Positions 7,531-15,525 of a stretch of DNA of 35,558 nucleotides are shown piece by piece. The stretch is from a virus: IMG/VR virus record IMGVR_UViG_3300042557_000981, positions 1-35,558 of that record; one strand, 5' to 3'. The notes under the pieces are model-generated. The model saw only the letters and a program-made list of their open reading frames with translations, was not told the origin of the DNA and searched no databases. Numbering within the stretch: position 1 is the first letter of the stretch; each line of letters opens with the position of its first letter. A program made the position numbers and the translations under genes.

Positions 7531-8547
7531 TTATTGATTCCAGTAGTGCTCCACCTTCTTGGTAAGCTTGATGAGAATCTCTTCATTCAGCGGATTCCTA
7601 AGATATTCAGCCACATCTGAAGCAGTTCTTCCAAGCATAGTTACACTTTCCATGTCATACAAGAAGCCATCAGCCTTTACAGATATAAACCTATAGTAGT
7701 TACAATCTTTAATAATGGCTCTAATTTTCAGACTTTCCATATCAAGGTTGACAGTATCCAAGAATCTTTGAGCTGTACGCTTTTTATCCTTATCTACAAG
7801 ATCACCATTGATATATCTATCCATATTATCATAAACAATATCATTCGGTGTAGACTTTTTATACTGTGCTGAATTAGGATCAAGCACTTTTGCTACATAG
7901 AACAACTTATTCTGATTCTTGTCAAATAACTTTTGAAGTTCACTAAGAGCTTTATTTCTAAGCTTCTTAACTTCAGTTTTTACAGAGGCTGTTTCTTCCA
8001 ACTTATCAAGATAAAACTTAACTGGTGTTGGGCTCCTGCGAGCATCATCCAATGATTTAGAAATCATTGAGAAACCACCTGCTTCTATAGCATATAATTT
8101 AATAAGATCATAAGGGTCTTTATCAGGTTCTAAATAAACAGGCTCATTGCCCACCCTAATTTTAATCTTATCCCAAAGTTCTCCGTTGTCAGGTTTAAGC
8201 AACTTAAGCTTATTCCAAAACTCCTTATCATCAGGATCCACTACATTAGCAGCTAAAGATTTTTCCAAATGAGAAACCACTCTGCGGATTTCTGTAACCT
8301 TAGCTTCTTGCTCATCTAAAGGAAGACTTTTAACTTCAGGAGAAAACTCATTTAGTCCTGTAAGGTATCTCTTAATACCGTTGATTTCTAAACAAGCCAG
8401 TTGTTCTTCATGAAACGCTCCTTCAAATAAACTTAGTCCATATTTTTGCAATCCCATGTTCTCTACACCAGAATCAAAAAAAGGACGAATTGCAATAGTT
8501 GACCTTTTGTTTTGTGGGTACTTCTCCACAATAGTTACACTACTCAT
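7531..8547 (-). CDS. Conserved hypothetical late protein, 338 aa
   Basis: I do not recognise a domain. The protein is mainly helical and charged. Near residues 25-35 is the motif FDSGVENMGLQKYGLSL, the middle has several coiled-coil-like stretches (VKTEVKKLRNKALSELQKLF), and the C-terminus contains ITLIKLTKK-like helices ending VEHYWNQ. It has no signal peptide or membrane segment. The leader before the ATG contains AAACCAAAAAACCAACAA, as for other genes here. The position between capsid-proximal and tail-proximal genes suggests a structural or assembly role, but this is inference from neighbourhood. Confidence 0.7.
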   Translation of the reverse strand: MSSVTIVEKYPQNKRSTIAIRPFFDSGVENMGLQKYGLSLFEGAFHEEQLACLEINGIKRYLTGLNEFSPEVKSLPLDEQEAKVTEIRRVVSHLEKSLAANVVDPDDKEFWNKLKLLKPDNGELWDKIKIRVGNEPVYLEPDKDPYDLIKLYAIEAGGFSMISKSLDDARRSPTPVKFYLDKLEETASVKTEVKKLRNKALSELQKLFDKNQNKLFYVAKVLDPNSAQYKKSTPNDIVYDNMDRYINGDLVDKDKKRTAQRFLDTVNLDMESLKIRAIIKDCNYYRFISVKADGFLYDMESVTMLGRTASDVAEYLRNPLNEEILIKLTKKVEHYWNQ

Positions 8548-8608
8548 TTGTTGGTTTTTTGGTTTATATTAAAATCTGTAAACCAATAGGTTTACAATCT
8601 GTAAATTC

Positions 8609-8845
8609 TTAGTCAAGAAGTTTGGAAATCAAACTACGTTGTGTCAGATCTTCCTCATTCTTAAAAGCTCTAGCTTCTGCTTTAGCAAGTTCATTTTCTG
8701 TAAAAAGAAGACACCTAGGATTAGATCCATCAGCATCCTTCACCCATACAGAAATATAAGAAGCACTCTCATTTGAAAAGGCTTTGGTTTTAATGTTTTC
8801 CACCTTAACCAATCTGCCCAAACGTGTAAAGATTTCGCATGCCAT
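8609..8845 (-). CDS. Small conserved hypothetical protein, 78 aa
   Basis: The product (MACEIFTRLGRLVKVENIKT, then SYISVWVKDADGSNPRCLLF) has a compact alpha/beta profile: strands around residues 10-20 and 30-50, then two helices ending SLISKLLD. It has no catalytic motif or membrane segment. It begins 1 nt after the stop of the preceding 148-aa gene and belongs to the same late operon. Function unknown; a small virion or assembly component is the simplest guess. Confidence 0.65.
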   Translation of the reverse strand: MACEIFTRLGRLVKVENIKTKAFSNESASYISVWVKDADGSNPRCLLFTENELAKAEARAFKNEEDLTQRSLISKLLD

Positions 8846-8846
8846 G

Positions 8847-9293
8847 TTAGTCTATTTTTACAATTTCAAAATAAAAGTAGAGAAGTCCCCAGTCATCAGC
8901 ACCTTCTAAATTCTTTATTTGAATTTGAAACTGGTCTCCTGAAAATCCTCTGCCAATTATAACAGGAGTACATGAACTAGTATCAGAATATACAGAGAGT
9001 TGAATATAAAACTTTTCATGCTCATATGTAATCTCTTTATTCTGAAGATAAATAGAAATAGAGTCTGTACCAGGATCAGCATTAAAAACTTCTACAACTC
9101 CTTTTTTAGAAAAAATTCTTAAAACATTAGTATCATCAACATCAATTTCATAATACTTAATGTCATTAATATCCCTAGAAAGTCTATTAACATGAGCAAT
9201 TCTAGCTAATGCACTTTCTGCATCACTGTATCCCTGTTGAATCGCCCTATCAGGAGATTTAGGGTTCATTATCAATCTTTTAAGAGATATCAT
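8847..9293 (-). CDS. Hypothetical virion protein with beta-rich C-terminal domain, 148 aa
   Basis: The first ~40 residues are helical (MNPKSPDRAIQQGYSDAESA, with LARIAHVNRLSRDIND). The remaining ~105 residues alternate strands: YYEIDVDDTNVLRIFSKKG, YLQNKEITYEHEKFYIQLSVY, DDWGLLYFYFEIVKID. This looks like a small beta-sandwich, such as a capsid decoration or neck subunit, but no family is identified. It follows a 35-codon gene by 3 nt, downstream of the capsid gene in transcription order. Confidence 0.65.
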   Translation of the reverse strand: MISLKRLIMNPKSPDRAIQQGYSDAESALARIAHVNRLSRDINDIKYYEIDVDDTNVLRIFSKKGVVEVFNADPGTDSISIYLQNKEITYEHEKFYIQLSVYSDTSSCTPVIIGRGFSGDQFQIQIKNLEGADDWGLLYFYFEIVKID

Positions 9294-9296
9294 TTT

Positions 9297-9404
9297 TTAT
9301 AATTTTTTAGTTAACTGTGCACCTACTAAGGGTTGCAAGTCCTTCATGCGGCCTCCATGGTGAGCGTACTGTAGGTAGAGAAGAGAGTGTGAGCGGGAGC
9401 TCAT
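9297..9404 (-). CDS. Possible micro-gene, 35 aa
   Basis: An ATG-started frame of 35 codons. It begins MSSRSHSLLYLQYAHHGGRM and ends KDLQPLVGAQLTKKL, with the stop 3 nt before the ATG of the 148-aa gene. The product is basic with several His. The gene-like spacing and the A-rich stretch between stop and next start support translation. The DNA is more GC-rich than its surroundings and overlaps no other gene. It could also be a chance frame inside a structured intergenic RNA. Confidence 0.4.
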   Translation of the reverse strand: MSSRSHSLLYLQYAHHGGRMKDLQPLVGAQLTKKL

Positions 9405-9439
9405 TTTACAATGTGCCCCCTTGCACACATCTCTTTAAT

Positions 9440-9601
9440 TTACTTTTTTCTTTTGCCAACTGATCCAGCCTTGCTAGTAATTGCTGTAGATTTTACAACA
9501 CCTTTACCAGCGTTCATTCCAACTTTTACGCCTTTAGAACCAGGCTTCATTTGTGCCCAAGAAGGAGCAGAAGACTTAGAAGTTTTAGGATTACCTGCCA
9601 T
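9440..9601 (-). CDS. Tiny basic Gly/Ser/Lys protein, 53 aa
   Basis: Read on the minus strand just after the capsid gene's terminator hairpin. It begins MAGNPKTSKSSAPSWAQMKP, continues GSKGVKVGMNAGKGVVKSTA, and ends VGKRKK. It is strongly basic and lacks hydrophobic segments, like the other tiny proteins of this module. A role as a minor capsid-associated or DNA-binding protein is plausible but unproven. The start is preceded by an AT-rich leader (TTAAATATAAATCAAATG). Confidence 0.65.
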   Translation of the reverse strand: MAGNPKTSKSSAPSWAQMKPGSKGVKVGMNAGKGVVKSTAITSKAGSVGKRKK

Positions 9602-9637
9602 TTGATTTATATTTAATTGTTATTAAACATATGAAAG

Positions 9638-9672
9638 ACCTGGGGGCTGATCTTACGGTAAGCACCCCAGGT
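9638..9672 (-). terminator. GC-rich hairpin after the major capsid gene
   Basis: ACCTGGGG pairs with CCCCAGGT, and an inner CTTAC/GTAAG arm closes a one-base loop. Only a weak T tract (TCTTT) follows on the minus strand. It may be a partial terminator or an mRNA-stabilising hairpin that raises capsid protein output relative to downstream genes. Confidence 0.6.
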
Positions 9673-9682
9673 ACATATTCAA

Positions 9683-11290
9683 TTAGAATGAACCACCAGT
9701 AACAGGATTTCTCATAACGATCTTCAACACTTTGGTTGGATCTTTAACCCAGATAGCTGGCATAGTTTGAGTCATAAACACGCGATATCCATTGAAGTTT
9801 CCAGAAGACTGGAACCCTTGTGTTCTACCCATATAGTCCATAGTACCATTCTGATAGAACCACTTCAGTTGATTATCCCAAGACAGCTTCAGAAGATAGA
9901 TGTTGTCATTGGTGTTGTCAGTGATATCAAAGATAATGAAATTGTAAGAAGACAGAGGGAAACCATCAATAATGGGATTCTCAATGTCGTTAGTGTGTAC
10001 GTTGTCAAATGCAGGATTAAGAACAAACTTAACATTTGCCAAGAACGGGATGATGTAGCTAGTGTATGCAAATCCAAAGTTCAGATCCATGCCCTTGCCA
10101 GTTACTGCTCCAAGCTCATGTGCATTAAGAACCAGGCCAGAGTTTACAGCCTCTTTCTTAATAGCCTCATTAACAAGTTTCATACCACCCAAGCCTGTTT
10201 GAACAATCAAAGCTCTATTGGGCTCAGGACCTTGGAATTCAACACGACCATTGAAGAAGTTGAAGATTTCACTCTTAAACAGATCAAGGTTGAAAGAACC
10301 ACGGTTGTAAATACGCTTGTAAGAGTTGTCAAGTTGCTTCCACAGACCCACAGAAAGACGAATGTCATCAGGACCATCTTGCTTAACCTTTCCACCTTGA
10401 CCCCACATGAGGTAGGTTTCAATGTCATTAGCAACTTTAGTCAGGTGAGCAGCTTCCAAAGTGGTAAGGAAAGAACGAGTGAGCTGACCAGAAGAATAAG
10501 CCTTCTTAATGTAGTCTTTGCCCATTTGCTCAAGGCTGGTGATGGAGGGATCCAGAGTTTTGTCAAAGTTTCTCCAAAGCTCTACAACAGGAATAGTACC
10601 ATCAGCTTTCATACCACCTTTCAGCATAAGGTCTGCACGACTAGAAATGCTGTAGTGTACGTGAGCTTCTGCACCACCTACAAAGTTGTAAAATTCACGG
10701 AAACCTGCAGACACTGAACCAAGATCAGAGAATCTTTCTCCATACTCTCCGCGAGCAGAACCCTTACGGAAGATCTTAGTGCCAACTTTCAAATACTTGT
10801 TATCCAAGAATTTGTTGTTGTCATTGTTTACAAGCTGTACAGTGTAGATGAAGCTATCACCTGTAGGGATAACATCATCAGCAGTGATGTACATTTCCAC
10901 ACCATTGTACTTATCATAAGTGATGATATCACCATGACCAAAAGTACGTTTGTTAAGCTTAATCTTAAAGGTTTGACCGTCAACACCTTTAGTGATGTTA
11001 GTTGGTTCAATGTCCTCTACGATGTAAGGAAGGTCCTGTGCTACAGGAATTTGCCATTTGTATTCACCGCGCGCGTTGTCTACCATAATCACATTCTTGC
11101 CACCAAAAGAAGACATCTGGTACAGGGGCATTTCTACCTTCTGTGCCATAGCCCACAGATCTACGGGACCAAGGTCAGTAGGTTCTGCGCTCTTAAGGAG
11201 ATTAGACAAGTGATATGAATCAACGTGAGAACTAGTATGATACTGGTTGTCACGCAGGAATATACCATTGTTTAAAACTGGGGTTGCCAT
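9683..11290 (-). CDS. Major capsid protein, HK97-fold candidate, 535 aa
   Basis: Identification rests on three points: size, position directly after the scaffold-like gene in the portal-scaffold-capsid order, and profile. The N-terminal ~70 residues are helical and arm-like. A long mixed alpha/beta region follows with P-domain-type motifs (GEYGERFSDLGSVSAGFREF, then LMLKGGMKADGTIPVVELWR). The C-terminal half has extended strands (VKFVLNPAFDNVHTNDIENP, then AIWVKDPTKVLKIVMRNP). Codon use favours C-ending and G-ending codons more than neighbours, as in highly expressed genes. A terminator-like hairpin follows. Exact HK97 assignment would need structure prediction. Confidence 0.85.
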   Translation of the reverse strand: MATPVLNNGIFLRDNQYHTSSHVDSYHLSNLLKSAEPTDLGPVDLWAMAQKVEMPLYQMSSFGGKNVIMVDNARGEYKWQIPVAQDLPYIVEDIEPTNITKGVDGQTFKIKLNKRTFGHGDIITYDKYNGVEMYITADDVIPTGDSFIYTVQLVNNDNNKFLDNKYLKVGTKIFRKGSARGEYGERFSDLGSVSAGFREFYNFVGGAEAHVHYSISSRADLMLKGGMKADGTIPVVELWRNFDKTLDPSITSLEQMGKDYIKKAYSSGQLTRSFLTTLEAAHLTKVANDIETYLMWGQGGKVKQDGPDDIRLSVGLWKQLDNSYKRIYNRGSFNLDLFKSEIFNFFNGRVEFQGPEPNRALIVQTGLGGMKLVNEAIKKEAVNSGLVLNAHELGAVTGKGMDLNFGFAYTSYIIPFLANVKFVLNPAFDNVHTNDIENPIIDGFPLSSYNFIIFDITDNTNDNIYLLKLSWDNQLKWFYQNGTMDYMGRTQGFQSSGNFNGYRVFMTQTMPAIWVKDPTKVLKIVMRNPVTGGSF

Positions 11291-11320
11291 AGGGCTTAAA
11301 ATTTAAAGGGTTAATAAAAA

Positions 11321-12577
11321 TTATCGTTTAAAAATATTTTGTGGTCTAGATATTTTTCTAGGTTTATTTTCTGGTTCTTCATGGTAAGAATTTGAATTCT
11401 TACGAGACTGTTCTGTTTTTAGCTGCCTTACAGTTTGTTCAACTGCTTCATTTTTACCTTGCTTCATCAGCGTAGTCCTATAATTTTCAGGATCTGAAAG
11501 TAACCAAAGAGCTTCTGCAATCAAGGGATAGTTGGGTTCAACAAACTGATATCTTTCTAAAAGGTGTCCTAAAAGGTTTGTAGGTTTACCAGAAACAGAA
11601 GGATATTGAGGTTGAACAAGTCCACTATACAGCTGTGCTTGTGTTTTCTTATCAAGCTTAAGACCATTAATTTCAGCAGGTCTTAACGCTTCAAAAACAT
11701 TTTGCATGTAAGCATCAGCTGCAGCTTCTTGTTGTTGCTTAAGTTGTTCTTGTTCAGCAAGCTGATATTGAATAACCTCCTCATGCATCGCATCCAACTT
11801 AGGCTTAAACTGTTTAGCCTTTTTTTCAAGAACACCAAGATCTTTCCATGTAGAAATTTCTTCCTCCATTTCTTCTGTAGTGCTATGCAAACCTTTTGCT
11901 TGCAAATAGCTTCTAACAATCATTTCTTGGTCATTCTCATCTTCAGGGTTCATTTCTCTAACCTGCTCAACCTGAGCCAAGGCTTGGAAAAGACCCTTAA
12001 GATCTGAACCTCCATCTGCTACATACTTAGCTGCATATTGCAACTCTTCAGGCAGACTCTCAAAGAACTGTGCTGGAGTTTGGGAAGCCACCTCTTGTTT
12101 AAGGTTGCTTATATTGGCTTGCCAAAGCTCTTCTATATCTTTTTCTGCAAGACCACCAAGGTAGTCATCCAGACTTTGTTTACTTTCATCATAGTCGTCA
12201 AATGCAAACATTTCATTTGACTCAATGCGCTTTTTAAGGAATTCAACCAGTCCTGACTTTTCAGTGCGTGGTCTTCCTCCTTTTGTCTTTGAGGGTTCTT
12301 CATCAAGTTCATCCTCAGGAAGAAGCTCCTTATCAAGACTATTAAGAACTTCTGTTGTTTCTAAAGAGGCTTCTTTTTCTTCAGGAGTTTTCTTTTCTTC
12401 CTCATCTAGAAAACTAAGATCTGCTTTTCCAGAAGAAAAAAAGTTAGGCTTCTCTTCTTTATCGGTGTTTGGAGTGAGAATACTATCTGCTCCAGGTGCA
12501 CCCAACCAACTATCAATATCTACATCAACTTCCTGGACACTTGTTTGTACAGGGTTATTGGGTTGTTTCTCAATCAT
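11321..12577 (-). CDS. Scaffold-like head assembly protein, 418 aa
   Basis: The N-terminal ~110 residues are very acidic and disordered (KKTPEEKEASLETTEVLNSL, LPEDELDEEPSKTKGGRPRT). The middle holds long charged helices, including QYQLAEQEQLKQQQEAAADA at about residues 275-295. The C-terminus is basic (RKISRPQNIFKR). An acidic, coiled-coil protein with a basic C-terminal tail placed between portal and capsid genes is the standard arrangement for scaffolding proteins, whose basic tail binds the capsid protein. No protease motif is visible. The leader has AAAAACCAAACG before the ATG. Confidence 0.7.
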   Translation of the reverse strand: MIEKQPNNPVQTSVQEVDVDIDSWLGAPGADSILTPNTDKEEKPNFFSSGKADLSFLDEEEKKTPEEKEASLETTEVLNSLDKELLPEDELDEEPSKTKGGRPRTEKSGLVEFLKKRIESNEMFAFDDYDESKQSLDDYLGGLAEKDIEELWQANISNLKQEVASQTPAQFFESLPEELQYAAKYVADGGSDLKGLFQALAQVEQVREMNPEDENDQEMIVRSYLQAKGLHSTTEEMEEEISTWKDLGVLEKKAKQFKPKLDAMHEEVIQYQLAEQEQLKQQQEAAADAYMQNVFEALRPAEINGLKLDKKTQAQLYSGLVQPQYPSVSGKPTNLLGHLLERYQFVEPNYPLIAEALWLLSDPENYRTTLMKQGKNEAVEQTVRQLKTEQSRKNSNSYHEEPENKPRKISRPQNIFKR

Positions 12578-12688
12578 ATACGTTTGGTTTTTATTTTGTT
12601 TGTATAATTTAATATACGATTTAAACTCTAAAAATTTAAAAAACTAAAATCTTAAAACACCTAAGGCATGGATTATAGAGCTATGATT

Positions 12689-15439
12689 TTATTTTTTCTT
12701 TTCAGAATTCTTTGAAACATCATATTTGTTCTTATTTTCTCTAGCTATTTCTAGCTGCTTATCAGCAATTTCTTTTTGAGTTTGAAGCTTTTCTCTCTCA
12801 ATTCCAAGCTTTTGACTATTAAATTGATTCTTATTCACCTCACTTTCTCTTTTGAAATTCATGGTGTCCTGATACTGCTGTTGTTTTCTAATATCCTCCA
12901 TGGCATCAAGATAATCAGACTGTTCATTCTTGTTTATATCCACCTGTGCACCATAGCCAGATGCTCTAATCTGTGCTTCCATAAGCCTTGCTTGCCTATC
13001 TTTATCAGCCTCTTCAGATTTAAACTGCATTTGCATCTGCATTTGTTTCTCTTGAGAAGCAATCTGCTCTTGTTGCATTTGTTGTTGTTGCTGCTGCTCA
13101 GCTTGTTTTTGAGCAAGCGTTTTCTCCTCAGCTGCTTTAAGAACACCTGTAAGCTCAGCAATAGACTCAGATTTAATCACATTTCCAAGATCATATATAG
13201 AAGCACCTGTAGTGTTGTTATTGATTGCCAAAGACTTAAGCTGCTCCATCACTGCCCTAGAATTGGTCTTAGTGGTACAGAATATGTTAATGTCTCTCAT
13301 TAAAAGGTTTGTTCCATTAATCTGAAAGTTAACCTTTTCGTCTGCACCTGTTACATATTGAAGACGAAGACTGGGCTTTTTAGAGTTGTAATACTGAGCT
13401 AAGTCAGTTCTCATCTGATGCACACGCGGCATGAGGTTGTCACTATGCTGTATAAAGTATTGTTCTGTTTGAGCATAAGAAGCATTCATTGCTTGCTCTA
13501 CAGCTGTAGCAGTTTGCTGTTGGGCTATCTGTGCACCCATTCTTTGCTGATTCAAACCTATCACCTCAAATGCTTGGTTCTTAAAATACTGAGCAAGTTG
13601 TATCCTAGACATCAACCTCTGGGTTTGCTCTAGATTTAGCACTTGATAATGCTGGAAGTTTAATGCATTCTCTGTATTTGTAATAGAGGTGTCTAAGGGT
13701 AGCATTTGGAAGTTCTTCATTGCTACATATGCTTTAGCCAAGTTGTTCTTGCCCCAGTCTTCTCCAAGTGAGTGACGAGGAAGAGCATTCTGATCTAGCA
13801 TAATAACAGTGCCAAGTTCATCCACAAGGATGTCAGCAATCTGATTATTTACAATGTTATATCCAATTTGGAAGGGTTTCATCAAATCCACCAGACTTAC
13901 AGACCTTGTATTTCTATCACCAAAAATTGATCCTTCTACAGGAAGCTTGCAGCCATAAATGGTGTGGTCTCCTTTAAACTGAAAAGGAAGTCTTCCAGGC
14001 TTACCACCATGAAGGCCAAGATAGATGGGGTTAATACCACCTGGGTTATTCATACCCCAGAATGTAGGTCTGTTAGGACCAATTTTAATACCACCCCAAA
14101 CCTCATTAATCCAAATCCAATCAACATGCTCACCAAAGACAAGATTATCTTTTGTCTTTTGTTTATATATTGCAGTGTTATACTGTGGCTTATCTGTAAT
14201 TTTGTAATCCTGAGATATGATTTCCTGACTTAATTCTCCTTGGTCTGAAATTTTTGTAAGGTGGCCCACTTTTCTTTGAGACTTCCAATAAATAGTTGAC
14301 ACCCTGAGCATATAGCTTTTACCAAAATCCTGTAGATCTTCTGAATCAGATAGAATCCACTGAACAATATCGCCAGTTCCAAGCTTGCTATCATACAGAG
14401 AAGTGAACTGCCTATAAGCCAATGAAGGCATTTGGGTGTTCCATTCATGAGTTCTTGTAGGGTCATAGTAAGTTCCATCATTTTGATATCCTTGTACGGC
14501 ATAGCCAGCTGAACGTATAGGATAGATGACCTCAAGTGCTTCTAGTTGCTCTTGTGTCATCATCCATCCATATTTGTCTATAACATCTGAAACACTCATC
14601 ATATCTGTCTTACCTATCCAGTTACCATCAGAAACATATCTAATATCTGGAGACTTATGATAGAATGTAAGTAGAGGATTCCATAGTTCTACATCATAAT
14701 CATCTTCATTCATCTTAAAATGCCAAAACTCTCTGTCTGTAATTAGCATATCTCTAAATGCTCTTTCTTCTAGTTCCTGCATTTTAAAACGCTCTTCATC
14801 TACAGCCATTTGATGAGAAGCCCACTCCTCAATCATTGATCTATAATCTTTTCTAAAAAACTCCTCTATCTCAGGAAGTTTTTTAAGATTGTCAGGAGAC
14901 ATTGCTTTTTGAGCTTCCTCATCTTCCAAGTCCATTCCTTGATTTAACATCTCAATCAGCATCTTCCTTTCAGCACCTTGAAGAAGCACATCCTCTATCA
15001 TCTTGCGCTTCTCCTCTAACATCTCATTGTATGACATGTCATCCACCGCTCTAAACATAATCCTAGAACTACGTTTAGAAAACTCATTGGTGAGAACATT
15101 AATTACATTAGGAATAATGGGGTAGAACTTAAGCTCATATGCAGAGACATCTTCTTTAGTGAGTGTTTCTATGAGATCTGCCATCTCATTGTCTTCCTCC
15201 ACTATATAGTCTTGTTTATCTATAATGCCTCTTGCCAGCTTGTAGTTTTTGGAAAGTCTGCGTGCATTTCTACGCAGTTGTCTCATGCCTTGCCACTCTA
15301 ACCAATCCAGGTTCCAGGCTCTCCACTCATCATCCTTTTCTTTATCTGATAAAAACTGAATAGGCTGGGTGAGTGTACCCATCTTATTATATTCAGCTTT
15401 TTTACCAGCTTTAAGATCAAGTGCGTTATATATTTGCAT
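12689..15439 (-). CDS. Portal protein, 916 aa
   Basis: A large protein directly downstream of TerL, the usual portal place. The N-terminal ~110 residues include WRAWNLDWLEWQGMRQLRR. A core follows with many Trp/Tyr-rich portal-like segments (YYDPTRTHEWNTQMPSLAYR, near 335; FKGDHTIYGCKLPVEGSIFG, near 505). Residues ~620-700 are helical (LNQQRMGAQIAQQQTATAVE), as in the portal crown. The C-terminal ~140 residues form a Gln/Lys-rich coiled coil with runs of Q. This tail is longer than in most portals (400-700 aa), consistent with large Bacteroidota phages. The ring forms the DNA channel and binds terminase. Confidence 0.85.
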   Translation of the reverse strand: MQIYNALDLKAGKKAEYNKMGTLTQPIQFLSDKEKDDEWRAWNLDWLEWQGMRQLRRNARRLSKNYKLARGIIDKQDYIVEEDNEMADLIETLTKEDVSAYELKFYPIIPNVINVLTNEFSKRSSRIMFRAVDDMSYNEMLEEKRKMIEDVLLQGAERKMLIEMLNQGMDLEDEEAQKAMSPDNLKKLPEIEEFFRKDYRSMIEEWASHQMAVDEERFKMQELEERAFRDMLITDREFWHFKMNEDDYDVELWNPLLTFYHKSPDIRYVSDGNWIGKTDMMSVSDVIDKYGWMMTQEQLEALEVIYPIRSAGYAVQGYQNDGTYYDPTRTHEWNTQMPSLAYRQFTSLYDSKLGTGDIVQWILSDSEDLQDFGKSYMLRVSTIYWKSQRKVGHLTKISDQGELSQEIISQDYKITDKPQYNTAIYKQKTKDNLVFGEHVDWIWINEVWGGIKIGPNRPTFWGMNNPGGINPIYLGLHGGKPGRLPFQFKGDHTIYGCKLPVEGSIFGDRNTRSVSLVDLMKPFQIGYNIVNNQIADILVDELGTVIMLDQNALPRHSLGEDWGKNNLAKAYVAMKNFQMLPLDTSITNTENALNFQHYQVLNLEQTQRLMSRIQLAQYFKNQAFEVIGLNQQRMGAQIAQQQTATAVEQAMNASYAQTEQYFIQHSDNLMPRVHQMRTDLAQYYNSKKPSLRLQYVTGADEKVNFQINGTNLLMRDINIFCTTKTNSRAVMEQLKSLAINNNTTGASIYDLGNVIKSESIAELTGVLKAAEEKTLAQKQAEQQQQQQMQQEQIASQEKQMQMQMQFKSEEADKDRQARLMEAQIRASGYGAQVDINKNEQSDYLDAMEDIRKQQQYQDTMNFKRESEVNKNQFNSQKLGIEREKLQTQKEIADKQLEIARENKNKYDVSKNSEKKK

Positions 15440-15441
15440 GA

Positions 15442-15525
15442 TTATGAATAAGTTATGGTGGTAAATACAATATTACCAGTCCATGTGCTGGTGAACAAAT
15501 AGTTCATATTAACAGTGTATGTCAT
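15442..15525 (-). CDS. Possible 27-codon gene between TerL and portal
   Basis: The ATG overlaps the TerL stop as ATGA, and the stop lies 2 nt before the portal ATG. The product (MTYTVNMNYLFTSTWTG then NIVFTTITYS) is hydrophobic and aromatic, possibly a single strand-rich or membrane-like peptide. The exact tiling with both neighbours is the main evidence; at 27 residues it could still be a chance frame that only couples translation of portal to terminase. Confidence 0.45.
   Translation of the reverse strand: MTYTVNMNYLFTSTWTGNIVFTTITYS

Noticed and set aside
9767-10717. 316-codon plus-strand frame opposite the capsid gene
   Set aside because: It is the antisense shadow of the major capsid gene, with no protein-like profile.
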